From: Bacteroidales bacterium
GTDB lineage: Bacteria; Bacteroidota; Bacteroidia; Bacteroidales; UBA932
Direction of reading: 5' to 3'
NCBI GenBank assembly: GCA_017428725.1
Contig: JAFRQH010000029.1
Coordinates: 1 to 62,133 of the forward strand
Length of the DNA stretch: 62,133 nucleotides
Under the pieces are notes generated by a model, which had not been told where the DNA came from, made no database searches, and was given only the letters and a program-made list of their open reading frames with translations. Below, piece after piece: positions 38,586-48,726 of this stretch; positions within the stretch are counted from its first letter, which is position 1; every line of letters begins with the position of its first letter. Both the position numbers and the translations under genes were made by a program.

Positions 38586-38605
38586 AGCGGACCGTTTGGT
38601 CCGCT
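38586..38605. terminator. Bidirectional terminator
   Basis: An 8-bp stem (AGCGGACC, 38586-38593 with 38598-38605) has GTTTT on its plus side and six A on its left, so it can end both the LuxR gene and the minus-strand tRNA-Arg transcript. Confidence 0.8.
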
Positions 38606-38612
38606 GTTTTCG

Positions 38613-38684
38613 TAGCCCTGAGTGGAATCGAACCACTATTTTAGGTTTAGGAAACCCACGTTCTATCCGTTGAACTACAAGGCC
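38613..38684 (-). tRNA. tRNA-Arg (anticodon CCU)
   Basis: On the minus strand a 72-nt cloverleaf folds completely: acceptor GGCCTTG with CAGGGCT, D stem GTTC/GAAC, anticodon stem TGGGT/ACCTA with loop TTCCTAA (anticodon CCT), and T arm AGTGG-TTCGATT-CCACT. It reads AGG arginine codons. CCA is not encoded. Confidence 0.93.
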
Positions 38685-38693
38685 GGCCTTGAT

Positions 38694-38715
38694 AAAAAAA
38701 GCCGCTGCAGGCGGC
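38694..38715 (-). terminator. Terminator of DUF177-rpmF operon
   Basis: On the minus strand GCCGC-CTGCA-GCGGC is followed by seven T, ten bases after the rpmF stop and just before the tRNA. Confidence 0.75.
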
Positions 38716-38726
38716 CTTTTCACAGA

Positions 38727-38909
38727 TTACTCAGCGTTCTTGACGACGATCTGACGGCCTCTGTAGTAACCGCACTCGGGGCAGACACGGTGATAGATCA
38801 CGGTCGCACCGCAGTTCGGGCAGGTGGCGAGGGTCGGGACCGGCGCAAAGTCGTGCGTGCGGCGCTTGTCCCGGCGCTGCTTGGAAAGTTTGTGTTTCGG
38901 ATGTGCCAT
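38727..38909 (-). CDS. rpmF: 50S ribosomal protein L32
   Basis: A 60-residue protein matching bL32: basic N terminus MAHPKHKLSKQRRDKRR, then a zinc ribbon with Cys30, Cys33, Cys43 and Cys46 (CPNCGA...CPECGYYRGR). It is part of the large ribosomal subunit. It follows the DUF177 gene by 19 bases, the usual DUF177-rpmF pairing in bacteria. Confidence 0.98.
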   Translation of the reverse strand: MAHPKHKLSKQRRDKRRTHDFAPVPTLATCPNCGATVIYHRVCPECGYYRGRQIVVKNAE

Positions 38910-38928
38910 TGCTTTATCTTTTTAAATA

Positions 38929-39315
38929 TTATTTGCTCAAATACTTTGTAGTCTCCTGATTGCATTCTCCTTCGGGGTGCACGCGCTGGAGCGGGAGCGA
39001 GATGCACACGAAGTCGTATACGTCCTGCCGCAGGTCCAGCTCATCGGACTCCGGCGTGTAGCTCTCCTCGAAGGAGGTCTCCACCGGAATCACGAGGTCC
39101 TCGAGACATCTGTCGCAAGCGACGGTCACACTGCCCGCGATTGCGCAGGCGGCTTCTGCCGTCAGGCCGTGATAGGACACTTGGGCCGTCACTTCCAGAT
39201 CGGCATCGAGGATTTCTACATTCCCGAATATCTCAAAGAACTCAGGCCCGGCGTGCCACGTAAAATGGTTCTTTCCGGGGCCCAAACTTGTCAGTTTGAC
39301 TACAAAGGGTTGCAA
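38929..39315 (-). CDS. DUF177 (YceD-like) protein
   Basis: About 128 residues of the DUF177/YceD family, linked to 23S rRNA accumulation in other bacteria. The signature is VACDRCLEDLVIPVETSFEESY near the middle, and the N terminus FVVKLTSLGPGKNHF...FF is also typical. No ATG is available; the TTG at 39315 is offered because the next upstream DNA is a -7 box (TAACTTTG, 39313-39320), but TTG at 39285 or an almost leaderless start is equally possible. Start confidence is low while the family call is good. It is co-transcribed with rpmF. Confidence 0.82.
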   Translation of the reverse strand: MQPFVVKLTSLGPGKNHFTWHAGPEFFEIFGNVEILDADLEVTAQVSYHGLTAEAACAIAGSVTVACDRCLEDLVIPVETSFEESYTPESDELDLRQDVYDFVCISLPLQRVHPEGECNQETTKYLSK

Positions 39316-39320
39316 AGTTA
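39313..39320 (-). promoter_or_regulatory. -7 box of DUF177-rpmF operon
   Basis: TAACTTTG on the minus strand overlaps the likely TTG start codon, which implies a very short or absent leader. Confidence 0.6.
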
Positions 39321-39348
39321 GCAATTTTTTCGCGATTAACAACTAAAA

Positions 39349-41154
<1,806 letters not shown>

Positions 41155-41205
41155 ATTCTGTGTCTGATGCGGACTCCGGGGGAGCCCGGCTTTCCTAAAA
41201 ACGTG

Positions 41206-41213
41206 CAAAGATA
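41206..41213 (-). promoter_or_regulatory. -7 box of typA
   Basis: TATCTTTG on the minus strand, about 50 bases before the typA start. Confidence 0.75.
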
Positions 41214-41249
41214 CTGATTTCCACGGAAAAACATAAACCGAATAATTAG

Positions 41250-41257
41250 TATATTTG
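41250..41257 (+). promoter_or_regulatory. -7 box of lipoprotein-acyl-CoA synthetase operon
   Basis: TATATTTG ends six bases before the ATG at 41264, so the leader would be very short. Confidence 0.6.
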
Positions 41258-41263
41258 TGGGTT

Positions 41264-42550
41264 ATGTGCAAAAAAAGCCTGTTTGCCCTGATTCTCGTCC
41301 TTCCGGTCCTGCTCTCCTGCGGCGGCCGCAGCGGCGGTCGCGACGCCGCGCCCGCCGAGCGGCGCATCCCCGCGCTGATCACGACCGTCCCCTCCGACGC
41401 GCTGGGAGTCGTCTGCTACGACCGCTGCGCCGAGGGCCTGTCGCTGTATGATTCCACGAGCGTCCTGCACCGGCTGGACCTGTCCGCCTTCAAGAATGCC
41501 CGGATGGCCCTGTCGCTCTGCTACAACGGCTCGCTGGTGCCCGTGCTGGCGCTGGACGCCGGACGCGCCCCGGCCGACTCCTCCGAGGCGGTCAGCGGCC
41601 TGCTCGCCCAGGCGGCCAGCCTGCGGCTGCGCGCGGATTATTTCCCGCCGGACGAGGAAGCCCACCGCGACGGCTTCCTGCTCATCACCCCCTCCGACGC
41701 CCAGTTGACGGCCGTCAAGCGCCACCTCTCCGAGCACACCTCCATCCTGGACGCGCCGGGGTTCCGCGAGGCGCTCGCGGCGGCGGATGACGACCAGTTC
41801 GTCATCCTGCGCAACGGCGGCGCCGAGCGGCTCGCTCCCGCCAGTTGGCTGAAGGGCTTCTTCCCCCGGCGCGAACTGACCGGATTCCTGCGCAGCGTCG
41901 CCGACTGGACGGTGCTCAAGCCCCTGTCCGACGGCTTCACGGTGCTCCCGGTCTGCAGTGACTCCGACACATACTACGCCAACATCCTCGCCCTGCTCCC
42001 CTTCGGGGACAGCCGGCTGGGCGCCATCCTCCCGGAGGATACCCGCCTGGCCGTGGCCCTGCCCGTCTCCCAGCCCCAGATGCGCCAGGCCGTGGAGCGC
42101 TGGCAGGACGCCTCCGTCAAGCTCACACGCTACAAGCGCACGCTCGAGGAGCTCCGCAAAGCCAGCGGCAAGGACCCGCTCAAGTGGGAGAAAGAGCTGG
42201 ACATCAAGGAGATCGCCCTCGTCCACTTCGGCGGTGGGGCCGTCACGCTGGTGCGGCCCGCCAAGGCGGTGGAGGACCGCGAGCCCGCGGAGAACCCCTG
42301 GCGCGGATTCCTCTCCATCCTCTACGGCAGCGCCTTCAGCCTGCCCGACGACAGTCACACGGCCGCATACGGCGGCTGGTACCTATATGGCAGCGAGGCG
42401 GCCGTCCGGGCCTTCCTCGACGCCGGGCGGCCCGACGGGACCGGCACCAGATGGCCGGGCCGGGGCTGCCGCCTCCTCGTGTACGAACCCGATAAAACCC
42501 TTGCCTGGGACAAAAAAGGCATCAGACTCCAATGGAATTCCAATCGGTAA
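41264..42550 (+). CDS. Lipoprotein of unknown function
   Basis: About 428 residues, starting MCKKSLFALILVLPVLLSC (lipobox), with no recognised domain beyond the signal. The body is alternating strands and helices with repeated hydrophobic patches (ALITTVPSDALGVVCYDR, GFLLITPSDAQLTAVKRHL), somewhat like DUF3352 or DUF4836-type proteins of Bacteroidetes, but this is only an impression. Its last 19 bases overlap the start of the acyl-CoA synthetase gene, so the two are tightly coupled. An envelope role next to lipid activation is possible. Confidence 0.82.
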   Translation: MCKKSLFALILVLPVLLSCGGRSGGRDAAPAERRIPALITTVPSDALGVVCYDRCAEGLSLYDSTSVLHRLDLSAFKNARMALSLCYNGSLVPVLALDAGRAPADSSEAVSGLLAQAASLRLRADYFPPDEEAHRDGFLLITPSDAQLTAVKRHLSEHTSILDAPGFREALAAADDDQFVILRNGGAERLAPASWLKGFFPRRELTGFLRSVADWTVLKPLSDGFTVLPVCSDSDTYYANILALLPFGDSRLGAILPEDTRLAVALPVSQPQMRQAVERWQDASVKLTRYKRTLEELRKASGKDPLKWEKELDIKEIALVHFGGGAVTLVRPAKAVEDREPAENPWRGFLSILYGSAFSLPDDSHTAAYGGWYLYGSEAAVRAFLDAGRPDGTGTRWPGRGCRLLVYEPDKTLAWDKKGIRLQWNSNR

Positions 42551-44184
42551 ACAAGCTCATCGAGAAGAGCATCAGAGAGAACTGGGAGCGTGACGCGCTC
42601 TCCAACTACCAGGGCGTCACCCTCAAATACAAGGATGTCGCGGAGCGCATCGAATACCTGCACATCGCCTTCCGCAAATGCGGACTCAAGAAGGGCGACA
42701 AGGTCGCGCTCTGCTCCCGCAACCAGGCCCACTGGGGCGTGTGTTTCCTGGCCGCCACGACCTACGGCGCCGTGCCCGTGCCCATCCTGCACGAATTCAA
42801 GCCCGAGAACATCCACTACCTCGTCAACCACTCCGACGCCAAGGTCTTCTTCGTGGACGAAGTCATCTGGCAGGGCCTCTCCGAGGCCGAGATGCCGGGC
42901 CTGGAGGTCATCGTCCAGATGAACACCCTCAACTACATCTACGCCAAGAACCAGGACCTCGTGTCCGTGCGCGACAACCTCACCCAGACCTTCAAGTCCC
43001 TCTACCCCGACGGTTTCACCGCCGACCACCTCGACTACTACGAGGACCAGCCCGAAGAGCTCGCGCTGATCAACTATACCTCCGGCACCTCCGGTTTCTC
43101 CAAGGGCGTGATGATCCCCTACCGCGCCCTGTGGTGCAACATCCGCTTCGCCGGGGAGACCGCCGAGCCGCAGATGAACTGCGAGTCGGAGGTCGTGGCG
43201 ATGCTCCCCTCCGCCCATATGTACGGGATGATGTTCGAATTCCTCTTCGAGATGACGATCGGTGCGCACGTCCACTTCCTGACCCGCACCCCGAGCCCCA
43301 AGGTCATCATGAAGGCCTTCTCGGAGATCCACCCCGACATCATCATCGCCGTGCCGCTCATCATCGAGAAGGTCTACAAATCCCAGATCAAGCCGGTGGT
43401 GGACCGCCACAAGTCCCTGATGCGCATCCCCATCGTGGACCAGGTGATCCAGAAGAAGATCCGCAACAGCATGATCGATGCCTTCGGCGGCCGCTTCGAG
43501 GAGGTCATCCTCGGCGGCGCCGCCTTCAACCCGGAGGTGGAGAACTTCATGCGCAAGATCCACTTCCCCTTCACCGTGGGCTACGGGATGACGGAGTGCG
43601 CCCCGCTGATCACCTACGCCAAGTGGTGGAAGACCCGCAAGGGCTCCTGCGGCATCCCCATCACGGGCTGCGAGGTCCGCATCGACTCCAAGAACCCCTA
43701 CAAGGAGCCCGGCGAGATCCAGGTCCGCGGAGACAACGTCTTCCTGGGGTACTACAAGAACCGCCAGGCCACCAAGGCCAGCTTCACCAACGACAACTGG
43801 TTCAAGACCGGGGACATCGGCGTGATCGACTACGACGGCTACCTGTACCTGCGCGGCCGCTCCAAGTGCATGATCCTCGGTCCCAGCGGCCAGAACATCT
43901 ATCCGGAGGAGCTGGAAGCCGTCATCAACAACGTCACCTACGTCGTGGAGTCGCTCGTGGTCGAGGACAAGGGCGGCCTGACGGCCCTGATCTATCCCGA
44001 CTACCACCAGGGCGAGCTCGACGGACTGACCCGCGAGGACCTCGAGGAGCGCATCAACGGCAGCCTCCCCGAAATCAACAAGCTCCTACCGTCCTATGCC
44101 CAGATCCGCCGGATCGAGTTCATGCCGGAGGACTTCGAGCGCACACCCAAGCGCAGCATCAAGCGCTACCTATACCAGAGATAG
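42532..44184 (+). CDS. Long-chain acyl-CoA synthetase (AMP-binding)
   Basis: A 550-residue adenylate-forming enzyme. The AMP-binding P-loop motif INYTSGTSGFSKGV lies near residue 180, GYGMTECAPL near 345 is the A5-type motif, and WFKTGDIGVIDYDGYLYLRGR near 420-440 is the adenylation core hinge. It activates fatty acids with ATP to acyl-AMP and then acyl-CoA at the inner membrane. The first codons overlap the preceding lipoprotein gene in another frame, and a dCMP deaminase gene follows by one base. The exact chain length preference is unknown. Confidence 0.94.
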   Translation: MEFQSVNKLIEKSIRENWERDALSNYQGVTLKYKDVAERIEYLHIAFRKCGLKKGDKVALCSRNQAHWGVCFLAATTYGAVPVPILHEFKPENIHYLVNHSDAKVFFVDEVIWQGLSEAEMPGLEVIVQMNTLNYIYAKNQDLVSVRDNLTQTFKSLYPDGFTADHLDYYEDQPEELALINYTSGTSGFSKGVMIPYRALWCNIRFAGETAEPQMNCESEVVAMLPSAHMYGMMFEFLFEMTIGAHVHFLTRTPSPKVIMKAFSEIHPDIIIAVPLIIEKVYKSQIKPVVDRHKSLMRIPIVDQVIQKKIRNSMIDAFGGRFEEVILGGAAFNPEVENFMRKIHFPFTVGYGMTECAPLITYAKWWKTRKGSCGIPITGCEVRIDSKNPYKEPGEIQVRGDNVFLGYYKNRQATKASFTNDNWFKTGDIGVIDYDGYLYLRGRSKCMILGPSGQNIYPEELEAVINNVTYVVESLVVEDKGGLTALIYPDYHQGELDGLTREDLEERINGSLPEINKLLPSYAQIRRIEFMPEDFERTPKRSIKRYLYQR

Positions 44185-44185
44185 C

Positions 44186-44590
44186 ATGAACAAGTTCGAC
44201 GACAAATACATGCAGATGGCCGCCATCTGGGCGACCAACTCCTACTGCAAGCGCCGGCAGGTCGGCGCCCTGCTGGTCAAGGACCGGATGATCATCTCGG
44301 ACGGCTACAACGGCACGCCCTCGGGCTTCGAGAACATCTGCGAGGACGAGAACGGCGTGACCAAGCCCTACGTCCTGCACGCCGAGGCCAACGCCATCTC
44401 CAAGATCGCCAAGTCCGGCAACAGCGCCGAGGGCGCCACGCTCTACGTGACCGCCTCCCCCTGCCTGGAATGCGCCAAACTGATCATCCAGTCCGGCATC
44501 CGCCGGGTCGTCTACCGCGACGAGTACCGCCTCACGGACGGGGTCGACCTGCTCCGCCGGGCCGGCATCGAGGTCGGAAAAATCGATTGA
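44186..44590 (+). CDS. Deoxycytidylate (dCMP) deaminase
   Basis: A 134-residue zinc deaminase. The active site motifs are HAEANAI near residue 70 and SPCLECAKL near 94, which bind zinc and carry the proton-shuttle Glu. It converts dCMP to dUMP for thymidylate synthesis (ComEB/Dcd-like). The start at 44186 lies one base after the preceding stop, and the S41 peptidase starts two bases after its own stop. The N terminus MNKFDDKYMQMAAIWA is typical. Confidence 0.93.
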   Translation: MNKFDDKYMQMAAIWATNSYCKRRQVGALLVKDRMIISDGYNGTPSGFENICEDENGVTKPYVLHAEANAISKIAKSGNSAEGATLYVTASPCLECAKLIIQSGIRRVVYRDEYRLTDGVDLLRRAGIEVGKID

Positions 44591-44592
44591 GT

Positions 44593-46119
44593 ATGAAAAG
44601 ATCCTCCCTCCTGGTGGCCCTGCTGGGCATCGTCATCGGCCTGCTGATCGCCCTGCTCGTCCAGACGCTCGGACGGCGCCAGCGCACGATGCGCGTGGGC
44701 GCCGCCGACTGGCGCAAGGTCGAGCTGATCCTGCAGAGCATCGACGACAACTATGTCGACTCCGTGGACCGCAAGAAGGTGACCGAGGCCGTGGCGGCCG
44801 CGGCCCTGTCGGCCCTGGACCCGCACTCCTCGTATATGCCCCCGCAGGTCCTCGAAGAGACGGAGGCCGACCTGACGGGCAACTTCGACGGCATCGGCAT
44901 CCAGTTCAACGTCCCCAACGACACGGCCGTGGTGATCGAGGTCATCCCGGGCGGCCCCTCCGAGAAGATCGGCCTCCAGCCCGGCGACCGTCTGCTCAAG
45001 GTGGACTCCACCAACATCGCCGGCGTGCACTTCCCGCAGGACAGCATGGTCCGGCGGATCAAGGGCGCGGCGGGCAGCAAAGTGCTCGTGACCGTGCAGC
45101 GCGACCGGGAGGTCATCCCCTTCGAGATCACGCGCGGCAAGATTCCCACCTGGTCCGTCGACGCCGCCTTCATGGTCAATGACACGACCGGGTACCTGCG
45201 CCTCTCCAAGTTCTCCCGCACCACGGAGATGGAGTTCATCAAAGCCTGCGCCGAGCTCACGGAGAGCGGGATGCGCGAACTGCTGGTCGACCTGCGGGAC
45301 AACACCGGAGGCTACCTCGACCAGGCCTGCAAGCTCTCCAACCTGTTCCTGCCCCGGCGCGCGCTGATCGTCTACCTGGAGGGCCGCCACCGCAAGCGCG
45401 AGGAATACCGCGCCGACGGGCGCGGGCCGTTCCAGGACCTGGACGTCAAGGTGCTCGTCAACGAAGGCAGCGCCTCGGCCAGCGAGATCCTGGCCGGCGC
45501 ACTGCAGGACAACGGCCGCGCCACGCTGGTGGGCCGCCGCACCTTCGGCAAGGGACTCGTCCAGGAGCCCTTCTTCTTCAGCGACAACTCCGGGATGCGC
45601 ATCACCGTGGCGCGCTACTACACGCCCTCCGGCCGCTGCATCCAGAAGCCTTATTCCGACGAATACGAGTACGAGGTGCTGCGCCGCTACGAATCCGGCG
45701 AGATGTTCCACGCCGACAGCATGCGTGTCGAGAAGGGCGGCATCCTGCCGGACGTGTTCGTGCCCGTGGACACCACGCGCGCCGGGCAGTTCTTCGTGGC
45801 CTGCAACCGCAAGGCCACGGCGATGCGCTTCGCCTCGGCCTTCTTCGACGGCCACCGCCGCGAGCTCTCCGCCATCGACGACTACGGCCAGCTGCTCTCC
45901 TACCTGGACCGCGCCGGCCTGGAGCAGAAGTTCCTGGACTTCGCCCGGGCCAAGGACGGGCTCGTCCCCAAGGACGGCGAATGGGCCTCAGACCGGCAGT
46001 ATATGATGACCCAGGTCCAGGCCCTTGTGGGCCGTTATTCCAAGCTCGGCGACAAGGCCTACTACCACCTCTTCCTTCAGACCGACGACATCTTCAAGGC
46101 CGCGATGCGGCCCGACTAG
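44593..46119 (+). CDS. S41 family C-terminal processing peptidase
   Basis: A 508-residue serine peptidase with an N-terminal membrane anchor (LLVALLGIVIGLLIALLVQTL). A PDZ domain follows (about 90-170, GIGIQFNVPND...PGGPSEKIGLQPGDRLLKVD), then the tail-specific protease core with catalytic Ser in EGSASASEILAGAL (near 300) and Lys in FGKGLVQ (near 322). Family members process or degrade envelope proteins in the periplasm. It follows dCMP deaminase by two bases and ends the four-gene plus-strand run. Confidence 0.95.
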   Translation: MKRSSLLVALLGIVIGLLIALLVQTLGRRQRTMRVGAADWRKVELILQSIDDNYVDSVDRKKVTEAVAAAALSALDPHSSYMPPQVLEETEADLTGNFDGIGIQFNVPNDTAVVIEVIPGGPSEKIGLQPGDRLLKVDSTNIAGVHFPQDSMVRRIKGAAGSKVLVTVQRDREVIPFEITRGKIPTWSVDAAFMVNDTTGYLRLSKFSRTTEMEFIKACAELTESGMRELLVDLRDNTGGYLDQACKLSNLFLPRRALIVYLEGRHRKREEYRADGRGPFQDLDVKVLVNEGSASASEILAGALQDNGRATLVGRRTFGKGLVQEPFFFSDNSGMRITVARYYTPSGRCIQKPYSDEYEYEVLRRYESGEMFHADSMRVEKGGILPDVFVPVDTTRAGQFFVACNRKATAMRFASAFFDGHRRELSAIDDYGQLLSYLDRAGLEQKFLDFARAKDGLVPKDGEWASDRQYMMTQVQALVGRYSKLGDKAYYHLFLQTDDIFKAAMRPD

Positions 46120-46142
46120 CACACGGAAAAAGGAGACTTCCG

Positions 46143-47387
46143 CTACTTGAAGATCTCGCAATTCTCCTCCAGGAGATCCACCAGGTGATAGGCGAACTGG
46201 CGGATGGCCTTGGTGTCCCGCTCCCGGGGATCCTGGCTCCGCCAGTAGAGGATCTTTGCGGAGAGCAGTTCGTGCATCGGGACCATCTGCCCGGCCTCGA
46301 GGATGTTGACAGCCCACTCCGCCGCCTCCAGGATGTCGTCCGTGGAGGCGCTGGTGGTCTTGAACACTTCTTTGTTCTCTTTGAAGGACTCTTTGATCCG
46401 GCGGATCGCCTCCTCGGCATAGCCCTCCCGGTTCGGGTTCTCCCGGACCATGGTCTTGAGGTCCCGGTTGCGGTAGAAGCCCAGGCAGGCGGCCACGATG
46501 GACGGATCCCGGATCGTGCCGTCGGGGTAGAAAATGCCGTGGATCTCGCCCCAGCCCGGATAATTGATCATCAGTTCGAACAGATACCAGCCCGTCCCGT
46601 ATTCATCCGCCATCTGGAGGGCCAGGTCATAGGGATTGGACCGGCCGATGCAACCCATCTCGCTGTTGATCATCTGTTTGCCGTATTTCTCGGCCGCAGC
46701 CTTGGCGATGTCGTAGTTCTCCCGGATAATGGCGCGGGTCTCACGATAGTCGTGGAAAGAGATCACATCCACCAGGTCGGGGGACGCGCTCTCGATGAAC
46801 TTCGGATAGGTCACACCCACGGTGATGTCATCGTCCGGAGCCACTTCCTTGCAGGTCAGGCAGGCCTTCCGTACGAAGCGGAAGATCTCGGCGGCCCGCT
46901 CCTCCCGGAGCTCGGCCGGGGCGTGGTTGTGATAGTCGTTGCAGGTGGGCTCGTTCATGATGTCCCAGCAGAGCAGGCCCGGAGTGCCCTTTACCGCGCC
47001 GACCACGGCGCGGATGTATCTCTCGGCCGCAGGCCAGTTCTCCTCCTTGATCATTTCGGGATCCAGGCCGTTGCCGTTGAAGAGGATGGGCATCACCGTA
47101 TAGCCCATGCTGTGGCAGATGGCGATATAGTCCTTCAGGGTCTTGATGAAGCCCTGCGGATCGCGCTCCCACTGCCGGGGGCCCATCCAGATCCGGGTAC
47201 TGTTCAGGCCGATGCGCTGGCCGTAGCCGAGTTCGCGGCGAACCGTGGCTTCGTCGGCGCGCCAGCCCGTGTGGCAGACGCCGTGAATGCGGCTGTAGTC
47301 CGTCTTGACAGCTTTCTTTTGGGGAGAAGCGGCACCGGCACCGACACAGAGCAGCGCCAGGAGCAGGAAGAGGAATGCTTTTCTCAT
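46143..47387 (-). CDS. Exported GH-A clan glycosidase (cellulase-like barrel)
   Basis: About 414 residues with signal peptide MRKAFLFLLLALLCVGAGA from the ATG at 47387. A TIM barrel spans about 30-310; CWDIMNEPTCND holds the likely acid/base Glu near residue 150, and INSEMGCIG the likely nucleophile Glu near 247. This is the clan GH-A pattern, nearest to GH5-type cellulase or mannanase annotations, though the precise family is not clear. The last 100 residues are helical and charged. It stands apart from the glycan loci above, divergent from an alpha/beta hydrolase, and ends near the S41 peptidase gene. Confidence 0.82.
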   Translation of the reverse strand: MRKAFLFLLLALLCVGAGAASPQKKAVKTDYSRIHGVCHTGWRADEATVRRELGYGQRIGLNSTRIWMGPRQWERDPQGFIKTLKDYIAICHSMGYTVMPILFNGNGLDPEMIKEENWPAAERYIRAVVGAVKGTPGLLCWDIMNEPTCNDYHNHAPAELREERAAEIFRFVRKACLTCKEVAPDDDITVGVTYPKFIESASPDLVDVISFHDYRETRAIIRENYDIAKAAAEKYGKQMINSEMGCIGRSNPYDLALQMADEYGTGWYLFELMINYPGWGEIHGIFYPDGTIRDPSIVAACLGFYRNRDLKTMVRENPNREGYAEEAIRRIKESFKENKEVFKTTSASTDDILEAAEWAVNILEAGQMVPMHELLSAKILYWRSQDPRERDTKAIRQFAYHLVDLLEENCEIFK

Positions 47388-47452
47388 GGTATGGAAATTG
47401 GTCGATAATCCAAGGCAAGTTACCCAAAAAAACAAATATTCGCAAGAATCCG

Positions 47453-47460
47453 TATCTTTG
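47453..47460 (+). promoter_or_regulatory. -7 box of alpha/beta hydrolase gene
   Basis: TATCTTTG ends three bases before the first possible ATG, another case of an extremely short leader. Confidence 0.7.
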
Positions 47461-47463
47461 TAT

Positions 47464-48504
47464 ATGATGCTGAGATTACTTGTATTGATCCTGCTGGCGG
47501 CGGGGCCGCTGCAGGCCGGCCGGAGCATGCGCCCGGCGATGCGCGTGCTCGAGAGCGAGCAGCGCGACGGTTACACCTGCCAACTGGTGGAGTACAATGT
47601 CTCCTATGAGGAACGGGTGCAATCTTACCTGCTCATTCCGGATGGTGCTTCCCGTCGGCACAGGCGGCCGGCTCTGGTGCTGCTGCACGACCACGGCGCC
47701 CGGTTCGACATCGGCAAGGAGAAGTTGGCACGCCCCCTGTCCTCCGCCCCGGACTACATCAAGGCCTCGGCACAGCAATGGGTGGACGATGGCTTCGACG
47801 GGGTTTACTTCGCCGACAAGCTGGCCGCTGCGGGATACGTGGTGATTGTGCCCGAAGCGCGCTACTGGGGCTCCCGGAGCACGGCTCTTTGCCAGCAGTG
47901 GTCCCGGATAAGGTTCGGTGGCGAGCGTGGAAACATTGACTCGCTCAAGACCCTGGTCTATGAGGGCCAGCGGGCCTGCTACGACAGCCTGGCACGGCAG
48001 GGCGTCATCTGGGCGGAACAGACCTTGCACGAAGACGCTGCGGCCGCTCGCCTGCTGAAGCGCCTGCCTTGTGTGAAGAAGCGCCGTATCGGCTGTTTCG
48101 GCTGGTCGATGGGAGCCCACCGCGCCTGGCTGTTGGCGGCCTTCTGCAAGCAGGTCCGTACGGGTGTGGCCCTATGCTGGATGACCCTTATGGAGACGCA
48201 GACCCAGCCCTACAAGGCTTCCGATTACTCGATGCTAATCCCGAAGATGCGCGAGCGCTACGACTTCCCCGACATCGCCCGCTGGCTCGCGCCCAAGCCT
48301 TTCCTCTTCCTTAACGGACGGCAGGACAAACTATTCCCGGTCGATGCGGTCCAGACTGCCTTTGACCGTATGCAGGCGATTTATGCGGAGAGACACGCCG
48401 CCGGTCGCCTGCGCACCGAGTTCTTCGACGGTCCCCACCACTGCGGCCTCGTCGAACAACAAACCATCCAGGACTTCCTCGACACCCAGCTGAAAAAAAA
48501 GTGA
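47464..48504 (+). CDS. Exported alpha/beta hydrolase (dienelactone hydrolase-like)
   Basis: About 346 residues with a short signal sequence (MMLRLLVLILLAAGPLQA); the ATG at 47467 is also possible. The fold shows the oxyanion stretch ALVLLHDHGARFD near 75, the nucleophile elbow GCFGWSMGAHRAW near 215, an acid around NGRQDKLFPVD near 285, and the catalytic His in DGPHHCGL near 325. Such enzymes are often acetyl-xylan or pectin esterases or S9-like peptidases. With the divergent GH-A glycosidase it may form a small carbohydrate-processing pair. A perfect bidirectional terminator follows. Confidence 0.88.
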   Translation: MMLRLLVLILLAAGPLQAGRSMRPAMRVLESEQRDGYTCQLVEYNVSYEERVQSYLLIPDGASRRHRRPALVLLHDHGARFDIGKEKLARPLSSAPDYIKASAQQWVDDGFDGVYFADKLAAAGYVVIVPEARYWGSRSTALCQQWSRIRFGGERGNIDSLKTLVYEGQRACYDSLARQGVIWAEQTLHEDAAAARLLKRLPCVKKRRIGCFGWSMGAHRAWLLAAFCKQVRTGVALCWMTLMETQTQPYKASDYSMLIPKMRERYDFPDIARWLAPKPFLFLNGRQDKLFPVDAVQTAFDRMQAIYAERHAAGRLRTEFFDGPHHCGLVEQQTIQDFLDTQLKKK

Positions 48505-48523
48505 GGGATCTGGACAAAAGGAT

Positions 48524-48552
48524 ACCGGCCTCAGAGATACTCTGAGGCCGGT
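48524..48552. terminator. Bidirectional terminator
   Basis: A perfect 13-bp stem (48524-48536 with 48540-48552, loop ATA) lies between the hydrolase gene and tRNA-Leu; the minus side continues ATCCTTTTG. Confidence 0.8.
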
Positions 48553-48557
48553 TCCTG

Positions 48558-48640
48558 TGCGCGGGATGAGAGTCGAACTCACACGTCGCAATTGACACTA
48601 GCTCCTGAAACTAGCGCGTCTACCATTTCGCCACCCGCGC
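48558..48640 (-). tRNA. tRNA-Leu (anticodon CAG)
   Basis: An 83-nt class II tRNA on the minus strand: acceptor GCGCGGG with CCCGCGC, anticodon stem CTAGT/GCTAG with loop TTCAGGA (anticodon CAG), a long variable arm and T loop TTCGACT. It reads CUG, the main leucine codon in this GC-rich sequence. Confidence 0.94.
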
Positions 48641-48726
48641 CCGAATGGACTGCAAATATACAACTTTTCTGAAAAACGACAAAAAAATCTGCAACTCTTT
48701 GCAATCCCTCCGGCGTCTCTCATAGT

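Noticed and set aside
41155..41382. N-terminal extension of typA
   Set aside because: The P-loop sequence starts right after the ATG at 41154 as in all TypA proteins, and a -7 box lies in the extension.
46124..46142. Weak hairpin between the S41 peptidase and GH-A genes as a terminator
   Set aside because: Only a 5-bp stem with no T run; too weak to support.
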